Assembly: GCA_015062805.1 (NCBI GenBank)
Contig: SUTQ01000021.1
Coordinates: 1 to 37,498, forward strand
Source of the DNA: Methanosphaera stadtmanae
GTDB lineage: Archaea; Methanobacteriota; Methanobacteria; Methanobacteriales; Methanobacteriaceae
Reading direction: 5' to 3'
DNA: 37,498 nt
Below, piece after piece: positions 26,443 to 36,481 of the stretch. The notes beneath the pieces were generated by a model that saw only the letters and a list, made by a program, of their open reading frames with translations, made no database searches and was not told the DNA's origin. The position numbers and the translations under genes are program-made. The number at the start of each line of letters is the position of its first letter. The first letter of the stretch is position 1.

Positions 26443-29400
26443 ACTGTTTCCTTTATACGTGACCGTTAAATTTTGTGTTCCAGCACTTGTCGGCGTGTAG
26501 GTACATGTGAATATTCCTTTGGAGTCTGTTTTAACGTGCTGTTGTACACCATTAATTTTAACATATATGTTACAGTTTTTGTATATCGTTCCATTCTCAT
26601 CTGTAAGTTTACCTGTTATTGTTGTTGGGGTACCGACAGTTGTATCAGGAATTTCATCCACAACGATCTTTGTTACATGTTTGGTTACAGTTAATGTTTT
26701 TGTTGCCGTCAGCTGAGTTCCCGTAGCTTCATCGTTGCATTTTGCCGTAACAGTGAAGTTTCCTGTTTTAAGTGCCTGTGCCTTGTATGTGTATTTTCCG
26801 TTTTTGTCCGTTGTCAATGTGATTGTTTCACCGTTGACGGTCAATTGTACTTCAGCACCTGTTACAACCTTTCCTTCATAATCAGTAAGTTTTCCCTGGA
26901 TAGTGTACGTGTCCCTGTATGTCACCGATTTAACCGTGAACATGACAAGTTTCATGCCTGACGTAGTGAATGCTGCAGTTGCATTTGAACTAAGATAGTT
27001 CTTATTACCTTTATAAATTACCAGTACCTCCTGTTCTCCAACTGTAGTGGTTGTGAACGTTGCCTTGAATATTCCAGTACGGTACGTTGTCACGTGCTGC
27101 TGTTCGCCATTCAGATATACGAAAACGTTCACATGACCAAGCGGATTGTCATCAATATCGGTAATCATACCTGTAATTGTAACGTTGTCATTACATGTCA
27201 CGCCTGCAATGTCATTGACCGTGACTTTGGATTCCCTTTTGTTCACCATGAATGTCTGTGTCGTGTTGCTTGCCATGTATTTATCTGTTCCTTCATATCT
27301 AGCGGCAATTGTCTGTTCACCTACCGTTTTTATGGTGGTGTTATATTCAAATATTCCCCCTCTGGTTGTTACTTCTGCTACTTTGTCACCTATGGTTATT
27401 GTTACGACTTGGTTGTATAATCCGATACTATCTTCATTTACAAGACTACCTGTGATTGTAACGTTTGAGTTGTATTTTGCATCATTTACTGGGTCAAGTG
27501 TTATTGTTGTCTTTTTTGGAGCCAACAACTCGTTTATCAATGCATCCTTATCTATTTCAACGGTAAAGTCAAACGTAATGTTGGATGCCTTATAATCATC
27601 ATTTTCTTCATATTTAACAGTTATTGTGTAATCATCAGGGCATAAAGTTGTGTCTGTGATTACTCCGCTGGTAGTTTCCTGTTGGATGTCTCCCGTAATC
27701 TTGATTGCAGCATCCGGTACAGGTGTCCTGTAAATATCATCCAGTACCGTTATGTTAATCTGCACATTGCCCTCCGTGTTATTGATGATATCATATAATA
27801 TACTGGTGTTTCTTTGTTTTATGATGTTTAACATGAACTCTGTTGAACTTGGAAGTGCATATTCACCAGTGTATGTTACGTTTATGGTATAGGAATCTCC
27901 TAATTCATCTGCGTAAAGGTTTTCCAGTGCTTCTTTCAGTGTTTCCGTTGAGAATGTGTATCCGTCCTTTACATTATTACAAATTATGAGTTCCTGGTAC
28001 TTGTCACCATCCTTCACTCGGATGTTTGCTGTTCCTTTTCCCTCAATAGAATCTCTAATGTTAAGGGTTACATAATTTATAACTCCACCATAATAATCAT
28101 AGGAGTCATCTGGTGTTGTTATTTCAGAGTAACCCATCATTTTAAAAGTCACATTATTTGAGTAACCATTAGTGGTATTGTAGTTTACTGTGTATTTACC
28201 AGGACTTAAGTTGGATAGTGAGTAGTTTGTATTGTTTGTTGTAACATTTTCCACGCCATTAACATATAATGTTTTGTTAATTTCCGTTTTTTCTAGGATA
28301 TCCGAGTCATAGTATATTGGATGTTCTAACTCTATGTTAAAGTATAATGTTACATCTTCACCCGTTTCGAAAGTTTCCTTATTATCATTAACTGACAATT
28401 CAATTGCCTTTAAGGAGATGTCCGTGGATATATACTGATTATCATTAAATATTCCATTCCAGTATCCGTGTAAGTCAATTGTTTCCTTGTTGTCTGCTGT
28501 GTTTTCAGAGAATGTGTTACCTGTAAGATTTGCATATCCCAATGAATATATTGCTCCACCCTCACCTGCATGATTCTTTATGAAATTAGAATTAATTACA
28601 TTAATATATTCAGGATATTCGTTGATTGTTACTACTTCTTGATATATGTTGCTTATTGCTCCTCCCTTCTCGTTTGCAGTATTATTTGCTAGTGTGATGT
28701 GTATGATATTTAGTCTTCCAAGGTTGTTGTGTATTGCTCCTCCAATGTTTGCAGTGTTGTTTGCTAGTGTGGAGTCTGTGATTGTTATTGTTCCAGAATT
28801 GTATATTGTTCCTGCATAATGTGTTGCAGTGTTGTTTATTAATGTGGAGTCTGTGATGCTAAGTGTTCCAAAGTTCCATATTGCACCTGCATGTAGTGCA
28901 TTGTTGTCTGTTAGTGTGTTGTGTGTGATACTTAGTGTTCCATGGTTGCGTATTGCTCCTCCATAAAGTGTTGCGATGTTGTTGTTTAGTGAGGAGTCTG
29001 TGATGCAAAGTGTTCCAACGTTGTATATTGCACCTGCATGTTCTGCTATGTTATTTGTTAGTGTTGAGTCTGTGATCGTTAGTGTTCCAGAATTGTATAT
29101 TGCTCCTCCAGAGTCTGACGTGTAGTTTGTTATTGTAACATTATTTAGTGTTAAGTTGTTGTCTGATGCTATTTTGATGAATTGGTATGTGTTATTTCCG
29201 TCGAGTGTTAATCCATTACCGTTTATGATTAAATTTTTAGTTTTGGATTCTTCCCAGGTGATATTTTCTGTAGCATCATAATTCCCTGGGAGCAGGTTGA
29301 TTACATAACTACTACGTTGTTCATTTTGTGCTGTTTTTATTGCTTCCACTAGTTCTGTATAATTATGTACTTCCACATTTGATTTTTTGAGTATGAACCT

Positions 29401-30846
29401 GTTATTGATTGTCTTTGAGTCTGTACCGTTTACTATTATTTCTACGCTATTGCTTTCATTTGGTATTGTATATGTTTCAGCTTCCAAATCACCTATACTG
29501 GTTCCATTGGCTTTTTCTATACCATCCACGATAATACTGTAACCAACAATAGTAATGTACCTATCAGATTTTTTTAATTCTATTTTATTTGTTGTCTCAC
29601 TTATGATGAAGTTATCCGGAGAATTTTTATAAAATGTTGTGTCTGTAATATTATAATTCTCACCCATGCTGTATATTGCTCCCCCATCAGCAGAAGCCGT
29701 CCCATAGCTTGCTGTTGCTATTGCTGTTGCTTGGTTATCCTGTAGTGTGGAGTGGGTGATGGTTAAATTTTCATAGTTGTATATTGCTCCTCCAAGAGCA
29801 TCACCATATTCTCCTGTTGCTGTTGCTTGGTTGTCTTGTAGTGTGGAGTCCATGATGATTAAATTTCCCCAACTGTATATTGCTCCCCCATAAACATAAG
29901 CCATTCTAGCATCTGTTGTTGTTGCATTTCCTTTGTTGTTGGTGAGTGTGGAGTCCGTGATGGTTAAATTTCCCCAACTATATATTGCTCCCCCCTCAGC
30001 ATAAGAAGATGCATCAAGTCCTTCTGCTGTTGCTGTTGCATGGTTGTCTTGTAGTGTGGAGTTTGTTATATATAAATTTCCAATATTGTATATTGCTCCA
30101 CCATCAGCATAAGCACCGGCATTCATTCCTGTTGCTGTTGCTGTTGCTTGGTTATCTTGTATTATAGAGTCTGTGATGGTTAAGTTTCCACTATTGTATA
30201 TTGCTCCCCCATAAGCATAAGTAGCAGATCCTGTTGCTGTTACTTGGTTATTTGTGAATGTGGAGTCCGTGATGCTTAAATTTCCACTATTGTATATTGC
30301 TCCCCCATAAACAGAAGCAACGTACCCTATTCTTGCTGCTTGGGCGTTTGTTATTGTGATATTTTTTAGAACCAAAGTAGATTCACTATTAATAATGAAT
30401 ACTTGGTTTTGGTTTCCATCTATTGTTTTTCCGTTTCCGTCAATGGTAATTGCTATGCCGTTATTAAATGTGATTGTTTCCTCATTTATCATGTTTTCCT
30501 GTAGGGTGATTATTGTGTCTTCTGTTGCATCTGCTATTGTTTGGTTAAGTTCATCCCATGTTGTTACTGCTATGGCTTCCTTAGTGTAGACTTTGTCGAT
30601 GTTTTTTCGTATGTCTTGTGATGCACTTACACCGTTTTCCGAACCTGTATCAGTTTCTACATCATTTTCTTCATTATCTTGTGTTGCTATATTATTCATA
30701 TCTGTTGCAGTCTGTGTTTCCTCTATTGTCTCTTCTGCCATGCATGTAGTGCCTGTGGTATCATCAGATACATCGGTTGCACTTGCAGCTCCAACAAGCA
30801 GCACCATTAAGGCAACAAGTAGCAGCAGCTGTTTTTTTACCTTCAT
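26398..30846 (-). CDS. Large secreted adhesin-like protein B: two beta-helix blocks and Ig-like repeats (about 1480 aa)
   Basis: The start is taken at ATG 30844-30846 (MKVKKQLL); an in-frame GTG lies at 30855. Signal peptide to about residue 24. First beta-helix block at about 160-402, with long turns rich in Ala/Thr (QATATATG, DASSYAEGGAIYSWGNLTI). A linking domain follows (VEVHNYTELVEAIKTAQNEQ, then INLLPGNYDATENITWEESK), and a second beta-helix block at about 565-768 (GGAIYNSGTLTITDSTLTNN). Then come a spacer (FETGEDVTLYF) and four Ig-like domains from about residue 1109 to the end. The first of these is TTITLDPVNDAKYNSNVTIT and the last ends SNYLGDKVTKSFTVN. There is no stalk and no anchor motif. 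It is closely related to A over the N-terminus and Ig-like cassette, and to C over the linking domain. Confidence 0.88.
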   Translation of the reverse strand: MKVKKQLLLLVALMVLLVGAASATDVSDDTTGTTCMAEETIEETQTATDMNNIATQDNEENDVETDTGSENGVSASQDIRKNIDKVYTKEAIAVTTWDELNQTIADATEDTIITLQENMINEETITFNNGIAITIDGNGKTIDGNQNQVFIINSESTLVLKNITITNAQAARIGYVASVYGGAIYNSGNLSITDSTFTNNQVTATGSATYAYGGAIYNSGNLTITDSIIQDNQATATATGMNAGAYADGGAIYNIGNLYITNSTLQDNHATATAEGLDASSYAEGGAIYSWGNLTITDSTLTNNKGNATTTDARMAYVYGGAIYSWGNLIIMDSTLQDNQATATGEYGDALGGAIYNYENLTITHSTLQDNQATAIATASYGTASADGGAIYSMGENYNITDTTFYKNSPDNFIISETTNKIELKKSDRYITIVGYSIIVDGIEKANGTSIGDLEAETYTIPNESNSVEIIVNGTDSKTINNRFILKKSNVEVHNYTELVEAIKTAQNEQRSSYVINLLPGNYDATENITWEESKTKNLIINGNGLTLDGNNTYQFIKIASDNNLTLNNVTITNYTSDSGGAIYNSGTLTITDSTLTNNIAEHAGAIYNVGTLCITDSSLNNNIATLYGGAIRNHGTLSITHNTLTDNNALHAGAIWNFGTLSITDSTLINNTATHYAGTIYNSGTITITDSTLANNTANIGGAIHNNLGRLNIIHITLANNTANEKGGAISNIYQEVVTINEYPEYINVINSNFIKNHAGEGGAIYSLGYANLTGNTFSENTADNKETIDLHGYWNGIFNDNQYISTDISLKAIELSVNDNKETFETGEDVTLYFNIELEHPIYYDSDILEKTEINKTLYVNGVENVTTNNTNYSLSNLSPGKYTVNYNTTNGYSNNVTFKMMGYSEITTPDDSYDYYGGVINYVTLNIRDSIEGKGTANIRVKDGDKYQELIICNNVKDGYTFSTETLKEALENLYADELGDSYTINVTYTGEYALPSSTEFMLNIIKQRNTSILYDIINNTEGNVQINITVLDDIYRTPVPDAAIKITGDIQQETTSGVITDTTLCPDDYTITVKYEENDDYKASNITFDFTVEIDKDALINELLAPKKTTITLDPVNDAKYNSNVTITGSLVNEDSIGLYNQVVTITIGDKVAEVTTRGGIFEYNTTIKTVGEQTIAARYEGTDKYMASNTTQTFMVNKRESKVTVNDIAGVTCNDNVTITGMITDIDDNPLGHVNVFVYLNGEQQHVTTYRTGIFKATFTTTTVGEQEVLVIYKGNKNYLSSNATAAFTTSGMKLVMFTVKSVTYRDTYTIQGKLTDYEGKVVTGAEVQLTVNGETITLTTDKNGKYTYKAQALKTGNFTVTAKCNDEATGTQLTATKTLTVTKHVTKIVVDEIPDTTVGTPTTITGKLTDENGTIYKNCNIYVKINGVQQHVKTDSKGIFTCTYTPTSAGTQNLTVTYKGNSNYLGDKVTKSFTVN

Positions 30847-30871
30847 ATTTAACACATCTCTAAAGTTAATT

Positions 30872-30913
30872 CTATATGATATTAGATATGTGTGGATGAA
30901 TATTTAATATATT
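30872..30913 (-). promoter_or_regulatory. Conserved promoter/leader of adhesin B
   Basis: The minus strand reads AATATATTAAATATTCATCC, then CACATATCTAATATCATATA, matching the blocks upstream of adhesins A and C. The leader TTTAGAGATGTGTTAAAT before the ATG is identical to that of adhesin C. Confidence 0.55.
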
Positions 30914-31152
30914 TATTAAAAATTATTGTGGAATTGTGTATATTTTTTAGTAAACAATGGGGGTATTTTAATAAAACTATTTTCTTAATCATTTTAGTAT
31001 TTTTAAGATTATATTCCAATTATATTATTTTTCCTAAAGACATCTTTTATCCTGTTTAAATCTTAATGAGTCTAAAGGATAAACCGGTTGTCATCCAATA
31101 TCCCCGTAAAAATGTTTAAAATAGTTATATATGTTTTAATTGAAGCACCATT
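30914..31152. other. Intergenic region between adhesins B and C
   Basis: No gene is supported. It separates the promoter of adhesin B from the second copy of the remnant reading frame. It has no counterpart next to copy 1, so it marks where the two duplicated neighbourhoods differ. Confidence 0.45.
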
Positions 31153-31296
31153 TGAACAATCAAAAATAATCTACAGCTATAGCATCTAAGAACACACAGA
31201 AAAACAAAAACAGAAAAAGATAATGAACCCCTATGTGCCATATCTGACAACATACTCAAGGAAATAACAAAATTAGACAACATACTGGAACTATAA
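31153..31296 (+). pseudogene. C-terminal remnant of a plus-strand reading frame, probably IS-derived (copy 2)
   Basis: This repeats copy 1: TIKNNLQL, a TAG at 31180-31182, then LRTHRKTKTEKDNEPLCAIS and DNILKEITKLDNILEL with TAA at 31294-31296. It is more decayed upstream than copy 1 (an internal stop), so it cannot be expressed as one protein. Confidence 0.4.
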
Positions 31297-31470
31297 ACAA
31301 TAAATAAGTATTAAAGTCAAGAAAAAAGATACAGTTCGTGCCAACAGTCAACCAACAAAAAAAATAATTAAAGAGAAGGAAAAGGGAGATAAATAATAAA
31401 TTAATCATTACTTTATCGTTATTCATCAATTTACTGTAAAGCTTTTAGTAACTTTGTCTCCCAGATAGTT
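31186..31470. repeat. Direct repeat, copy 2 (3' flank of adhesin C)
   Basis: Near-identical to 26156-26442. Identity continues from the flank into the stop-codon end of the adhesin gene (CAATTTACTGTAAAGC on the plus strand) and fades about 45 bases inside it. Confidence 0.85.
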
Positions 31471-34400
31471 GGTGTTTCCTTTGTATGTGACCGTTACATT
31501 TTGTGTTCCGGCACTAGTCGGCGTGTAAGTGCATGTAAATATTCCCTTGGTGTTGGTGTATATGTGTTGTTTTTCGCCATTTATTGTGACGTATATGTTG
31601 CAGTTTTTGTAGGCCGTTCCAAGGTCGTCTGTTAGTTTACCGGATATTGTTGTTGGGGTACCGACCGTTGTATCCTGAATTTCATCAATTATAAGGGTAG
31701 TTGCACGTTTGGTAACCGATAATACTTTGGATACACTTACTTGGTTGTATGGTTCTTCTCCGTTGTATGTTGCCGTTACCGTGAAGTTACCTAATGCTAA
31801 AGCTCGTGCTTTGTAAGTGTATCTTCCTTTCTTATCAGTAGTTAAGGTGACTGTTTCGCCGTTGATTGTTAATTGTACTTCTGCTCCTGTTATGATGTTA
31901 CCTTCGTGGTCAGTCAGTTTTCCCTGGATGGTATAGTTGTCTCTGTACGTTACTGGTTTAACCGTGAACATGACCAGTTTTATGCAGGATGTTGTGAATG
32001 TTGTTGTTGCGTTTGATGCAAGATATTTTGTATTACCTTTGTATTTTACAATTACCTCCTGTTCTCCTACGGTGGTGGTTATGTATGTTGCCTTGAATAT
32101 TCCCGTACGGTATGTTGTCACGTGCTGCTCCTCACCATTAAGGTAAACAAATACGTTTACATGGCCGAGTGGGTTTCCTTCAATATCCGTAATCTTACCC
32201 GTGATTGTTACGTTGTCGTTGCATGTTACGCTTGTGATGTCGTTTACTGTGACTTTGGATTCTTTCCTGTTTATGGTGACTGTTTGTGTTGTGTTGCTTA
32301 TTTCGTATTTGTCGTTTCCGTTATAATTTGCAGTCAGGTTATATTTTCCGGATTTTGAAATTGTCACGCTTGTGTTGAATTCCCCTTTTTCATTGCTTGT
32401 TGCTGTGTACATTTGATTATCAACTATTATATGCACCGTTTCTTGGATTAACGGATTATTGTTTTCATCCTCTAGTGTACCGGTTATTGTAAATGCATCT
32501 CCTACCGTGGAATTTATATTGTCTACCATTAGTTGTGTGCCAAGTTTTTGGGCCAGTATCACTGATGTTCCGGTTACGGCACTGTATTCCCCCTCTTTTC
32601 CATCGTATGATGCCGTGATTTGTGTTTCGTTGCTGTTTATTGTGTATTCTATGCTGGCTATTCCTTCGGGGTTTGTCGTTACGTTGGTTGTCTGATCTAT
32701 TGTGATGTTTTCTCCACATACTGGTGAGTCAAATTGATCTTTTAATATCAATGTTAGGGTTACTTTATCGTTTACCTTAGGGTTACTGCTATTTGTGGAT
32801 ATTGTTATGCTTGTGCTAAGTACATCGTAGAAAGTGTTGCCGGTTATTCTGACATTTTCACCATCAGTATATATTGTTGAACCGTACCTGGAGGTTTCCG
32901 CGTTTATGTTGTCCTCTATTATGGCGTTATCTAAAGATTCTATGACATTTCCCATCTCATTTCCGGTATTGGCTATGAAATTGTTTTCCGTAACGCTTAT
33001 ATTTCCAAAATTGGCTATTGCCGCTCCGTTGGATGCATCATTGTTTCCGAATGTGCTGTTGGTGACAGTCAAATTTCCATAGTTAATCAAGGCCCCTCCC
33101 TGTGATGCTTGGTTGTTTATGAGTGTGGAGTGTGTAATGTCTAGTGTTCCACGATTATCTATTGCTCCACCATTTGTTGCTTTGTAGTTTTTTAACGTGA
33201 TGTTTGTTAATGTTAAGTTTAGTTCAGTGCCTACTTTGATGAACTGGTAAAGGCCTTTTCCATCAAGCGTTAATCCGTTAGCGTTTATGATTAAGTTTTT
33301 AGTTTCTGATTCTTCCCAGGTGATACTTTTTGTAGCGTTATAGTACCCAGGGAGCAAGTTGATTATATAACTGTTATAATTATCATTTTGAGCCTTTTCC
33401 ATTGCTTCTACCAGTTCTGTGTAATTATGTACTTCAACGCTAAATCCTCTAAGCATGTAACGGTTGTTCAATGTTTTTCCATCAGTACCGTTAATCACTA
33501 TCTCCACGTTTTTATATTCATCACCTATCGAAAACTGTGTTAGATTATCTATACCCGTTCCAGTTCCTATTTCCTTACCATCAGCTATGATAATGAATTT
33601 GCCAATGGAAACGAAACTATCCTCTTCTTCTATAACATCTATTCTCTTTTCATCGTTTATGATAATGTTGGCAGGAGCATTGTTATAAAAGGACGTGCCT
33701 GTAATATTATAATTTCTCTTGTTGTTGTATATTGCTCCTCCAAGAGCATTAACATCAACAATTGCATCAAAACCTGTTGCCGTTGCCATTACTTGATTGT
33801 TCTTTAGTGTGCAGTCTGTGATTGTTAAAGTTCGAGTATTGCATATTGCTCCCCCATAAGCATAAGCCTCAACAGTTCTAAATTCTCCTGTTGATGATGC
33901 CGTTGCCGTTGCTTGGTTACTGTTTAGTGTGGTGTCTGTGATTGTTAAAGTTCCTGTATTGTATATTGCTCCTCCACGAGCATGAGCCCCTAGATTACGA
34001 TTTCCTGTTGATGTTGATGTTGCTTGGTTACTGTTTAGTGTGGTGTCTGTGATAGTTACACTTCCATACAAGTTGGATATTGCTCCTCCAAGAGCATCAA
34101 CATATGTAAATTCTCCCGTTGCTGTTGTTGTTGCTTGGTTGTTGTTGAGTGTGGAGCTTGTGATAGTTACACTTCCATACAAGGTGCGTATTGCTCCCCC
34201 ATCTTTTGCAGTATTATTGTTTAGTGTGGTGTCTGTGATGGTTAAATTTCCATAAGAGTTGTATATTGCTCCTCCACTTGTTGCTTGGTTGTTGATGAGT
34301 GTGGAGTCTATGATGGTTAAATTTCCCTCGTTGTATATTGCTCCTCCATCTTCTGCTTCGGCGTTTGTTATTGTGATATTTTTTAGAACTAAAGAAGATC

Positions 34401-36174
34401 CACTATTAATATGAAATACCTGATTTTGCATTCCGTTTATCGTTTGTCCATTACCGTCAATCGTAATGGTTATCCCCGGTTTATCCAATGTAATTGTTTC
34501 CAGTATATTGTATGGTAATCCTTCTTCTAGTTTTAGGGTCATATCCATTGTTGCATTTTCTATTGTATCAATTAAGTTCTGATATGTTACGTCTATCGTA
34601 TCTGATAGTATGTATTCATTATTGGTTATATTAGTACCGTTGACTATCAGTTTAACAAGATGATTACCATCAGAAACATCACAATAAGCTAGTGGATGGG
34701 GAATTGCTGCGATTTCATAGAGCGGACCATTATAAATGTCTTTACCATCTACTATTACGGCTATATTGCTAACGTTGATGTAAGTACCATTTTCTTCCAG
34801 TTTTATGTAGTTATCCTGGTCTATGAAGAATTTTGCCGGAGTGTTTTTATAAAAAGTTGTGTCTGTAACATTATAACTACCCTCTCTGCAGTCTATTGCT
34901 CCATCCCACCAGTATGCACTGTTGTTGTTGAATCGTGTGTTGGTAACTGTCAAAGTTTCACCACCTCTGATTGCTCCACCAAAATTGTCTGCATGGTTAT
35001 TGTTGAATTCAGAGTCCGTCACAGTTAAATTACGACTATTACTGATGGCTCCACCGTAACCACCAATCATCATCAAACCAAATAGCTCATCTTCAATATA
35101 TAGGCCATGTGCATTGTTGTTGTTAAATTGTGAGTTGGTAACAGTTAAAATACCACCACCATCGATTGCTCCACCCACCCGATCTGCGGTGTTGTTGTTG
35201 AATATACTATTCATCACGCTTGATATCCCGTCTTGATTTATAATAGAACCGGCATCACCGTTTAGATTTTTAAAACCAGGATAGTTGATTGCTCCACCAA
35301 AATTGTATGCGTGGTTGTTGTTGAATTCTGTGTTATCCACAGTGAAAATATTATATTGAGTATAGATTGCCCCACCATAGTCTGCGGTGTTGTTGTTGAA
35401 TCGTGTGTTGTTCACGATTAAAGAACCCCCATAAATTGCTCCACCTAGTCCAACATCGTTGGCGGATAGGTTATCAACATGTGCTGTGTTGTTGTTGAAT
35501 TCACTGTTATCCACAATTAAGGTATCATAATTCCAAATTGCTCCAGCAAACAGTTCTGCGCGGTTGTTGTTGAATCGTGTGTTGTTCAGGATTAAAGTAT
35601 CGCGATTTATGATTGCTCCACCACCAGTTAATTGAGAACCATCATAAAGAGAAGGGGCAGCAGTACAGTTGTTGACTGTGAGGTTGTTGATTGTAACCTC
35701 CATATATTGATCTATATCCAAGAAGAAATGTCTGTGGTCTCCATCTATAGTTTTTCCTTCCCCATTGATAGTTACATAAGCACGAACACCAAAGTTTAGA
35801 TTAGATTTAAGATGTATACTATCGTCAAGTTTTATGTTATCTTTAATATTGACTGTAATATATTCATCATTTATATTTGTTAATACCTCACGTAATTCCT
35901 GATAGGTTTCCACGTCATATGATGATGCAGTTTTGAGAGTTTTCTCTTCCCGCGTTATCTTATTGATTTTTTGTTCTGCCTTGTTTTTTTCCACATCCAT
36001 TGTGGGTGTAGTTGTTTCTTCCATCGCTACTTCTTCCTGTGCTGACGTATCCTCAGCTATACTTTCAGGCGTATCTGAGCCTATTGTATCGTTTGATACG
36101 TCGGTTGCACTTGCAGCTCCCATAAGCAGTAGCATTAATGCAACAAAAATCAGCAGCTGTTTTTTTACCTTCAT
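31426..36174 (-). CDS. Large secreted adhesin-like protein C: three beta-helix blocks and Ig-like repeats (about 1580 aa)
   Basis: The start is taken at ATG 36172-36174 (MKVKKQLL) with the conserved leader. Signal peptide to about residue 24, then an acidic linker. Three parallel beta-helix blocks follow: about 158-438 (units such as LTVTDSEFNNNHADNFGGAI), about 595-818 (LTITDTTLNSNQATATA), and about 995-1098 (GGAIDNRGTLDITHSTLINN). They are separated by small domains (IAVIVDGKDIYNG; VEVHNYTELVEAMEKAQNDN). From about 1125 an invasin-like Ig domain (NPKVNDKVTLTLILKDQFDS) is followed by four ~90-residue Ig-like domains ending TNYLGDKVTKSFTVN. It is the first of the three tandem adhesins in the direction of transcription. 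The beta-helix is the likely ligand-binding face; its target and its attachment to the cell are unknown. Confidence 0.88.
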   Translation of the reverse strand: MKVKKQLLIFVALMLLLMGAASATDVSNDTIGSDTPESIAEDTSAQEEVAMEETTTPTMDVEKNKAEQKINKITREEKTLKTASSYDVETYQELREVLTNINDEYITVNIKDNIKLDDSIHLKSNLNFGVRAYVTINGEGKTIDGDHRHFFLDIDQYMEVTINNLTVNNCTAAPSLYDGSQLTGGGAIINRDTLILNNTRFNNNRAELFAGAIWNYDTLIVDNSEFNNNTAHVDNLSANDVGLGGAIYGGSLIVNNTRFNNNTADYGGAIYTQYNIFTVDNTEFNNNHAYNFGGAINYPGFKNLNGDAGSIINQDGISSVMNSIFNNNTADRVGGAIDGGGILTVTNSQFNNNNAHGLYIEDELFGLMMIGGYGGAISNSRNLTVTDSEFNNNHADNFGGAIRGGETLTVTNTRFNNNSAYWWDGAIDCREGSYNVTDTTFYKNTPAKFFIDQDNYIKLEENGTYINVSNIAVIVDGKDIYNGPLYEIAAIPHPLAYCDVSDGNHLVKLIVNGTNITNNEYILSDTIDVTYQNLIDTIENATMDMTLKLEEGLPYNILETITLDKPGITITIDGNGQTINGMQNQVFHINSGSSLVLKNITITNAEAEDGGAIYNEGNLTIIDSTLINNQATSGGAIYNSYGNLTITDTTLNNNTAKDGGAIRTLYGSVTITSSTLNNNQATTTATGEFTYVDALGGAISNLYGSVTITDTTLNSNQATSTSTGNRNLGAHARGGAIYNTGTLTITDTTLNSNQATATASSTGEFRTVEAYAYGGAICNTRTLTITDCTLKNNQVMATATGFDAIVDVNALGGAIYNNKRNYNITGTSFYNNAPANIIINDEKRIDVIEEEDSFVSIGKFIIIADGKEIGTGTGIDNLTQFSIGDEYKNVEIVINGTDGKTLNNRYMLRGFSVEVHNYTELVEAMEKAQNDNYNSYIINLLPGYYNATKSITWEESETKNLIINANGLTLDGKGLYQFIKVGTELNLTLTNITLKNYKATNGGAIDNRGTLDITHSTLINNQASQGGALINYGNLTVTNSTFGNNDASNGAAIANFGNISVTENNFIANTGNEMGNVIESLDNAIIEDNINAETSRYGSTIYTDGENVRITGNTFYDVLSTSITISTNSSNPKVNDKVTLTLILKDQFDSPVCGENITIDQTTNVTTNPEGIASIEYTINSNETQITASYDGKEGEYSAVTGTSVILAQKLGTQLMVDNINSTVGDAFTITGTLEDENNNPLIQETVHIIVDNQMYTATSNEKGEFNTSVTISKSGKYNLTANYNGNDKYEISNTTQTVTINRKESKVTVNDITSVTCNDNVTITGKITDIEGNPLGHVNVFVYLNGEEQHVTTYRTGIFKATYITTTVGEQEVIVKYKGNTKYLASNATTTFTTSCIKLVMFTVKPVTYRDNYTIQGKLTDHEGNIITGAEVQLTINGETVTLTTDKKGRYTYKARALALGNFTVTATYNGEEPYNQVSVSKVLSVTKRATTLIIDEIQDTTVGTPTTISGKLTDDLGTAYKNCNIYVTINGEKQHIYTNTKGIFTCTYTPTSAGTQNVTVTYKGNTNYLGDKVTKSFTVN

Positions 36175-36200
36175 ATTTAACACATCTCTAAAGTAATTTT

Positions 36201-36240
36201 ATATGATATTAGATATGTGCTGGATGAATATTTAATATCT
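36201..36240 (-). promoter_or_regulatory. Conserved promoter/leader of adhesin C
   Basis: The minus strand reads AGATATTAAATATTCATCC, then CACATATCTAATATCATATA, at the same distance from the ATG as in adhesins A and B. The TATA-like block overlaps the 3' end of the adjacent transposase-like fragment. Confidence 0.55.
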
Positions 36241-36241
36241 T

Positions 36242-36481
36242 TTAGTGTTCAGGAATATTTACTTTAAGAAAGCCTTTGAAATTCTTCCTTTGCATCAACA
36301 AATAAGGTATGCTTATCCCATAAGAACAGTCAAAGAATGAAGTGGCCTTACACATTGAATCGAACGTATATCTGTTCAAATGCTTAAATCCTATACTCTC
36401 TTTCAAGAATTTAAAATTAACTTCAAATAAAATGTACTCTTTCCAAGTAGGAACAATGATATTCAAAGATTTAACTAATTG
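36242..36481 (-). pseudogene. Transposase-like C-terminal fragment
   Basis: This frame has no ATG or ribosome binding site and is bounded by a TAG at 36482-36484. It reads LVKSLNIIVPTWKEYILFEV, then NFKFLKESIGFKHLNRYTFD, SMCKAT and ISIPYLLMQ, before a TAA next to the adhesin promoter. FKFLKE..(F/G)FKH(L/F) resembles the plus-strand remnant at 14638 and the C-terminal helix of IS4-type DDE transposases. It is therefore likely IS debris rather than a 74-aa gene. The family call rests on this motif alone. Confidence 0.4.

Noticed and set aside
28640-30360. Regularly spaced TTGCTCCTCCA motifs resembling a CRISPR or tandem-repeat array
   Set aside because: They encode the GGAI turns of the beta-helix in one long open frame; spacing varies with the protein repeat and there are no unique spacers.
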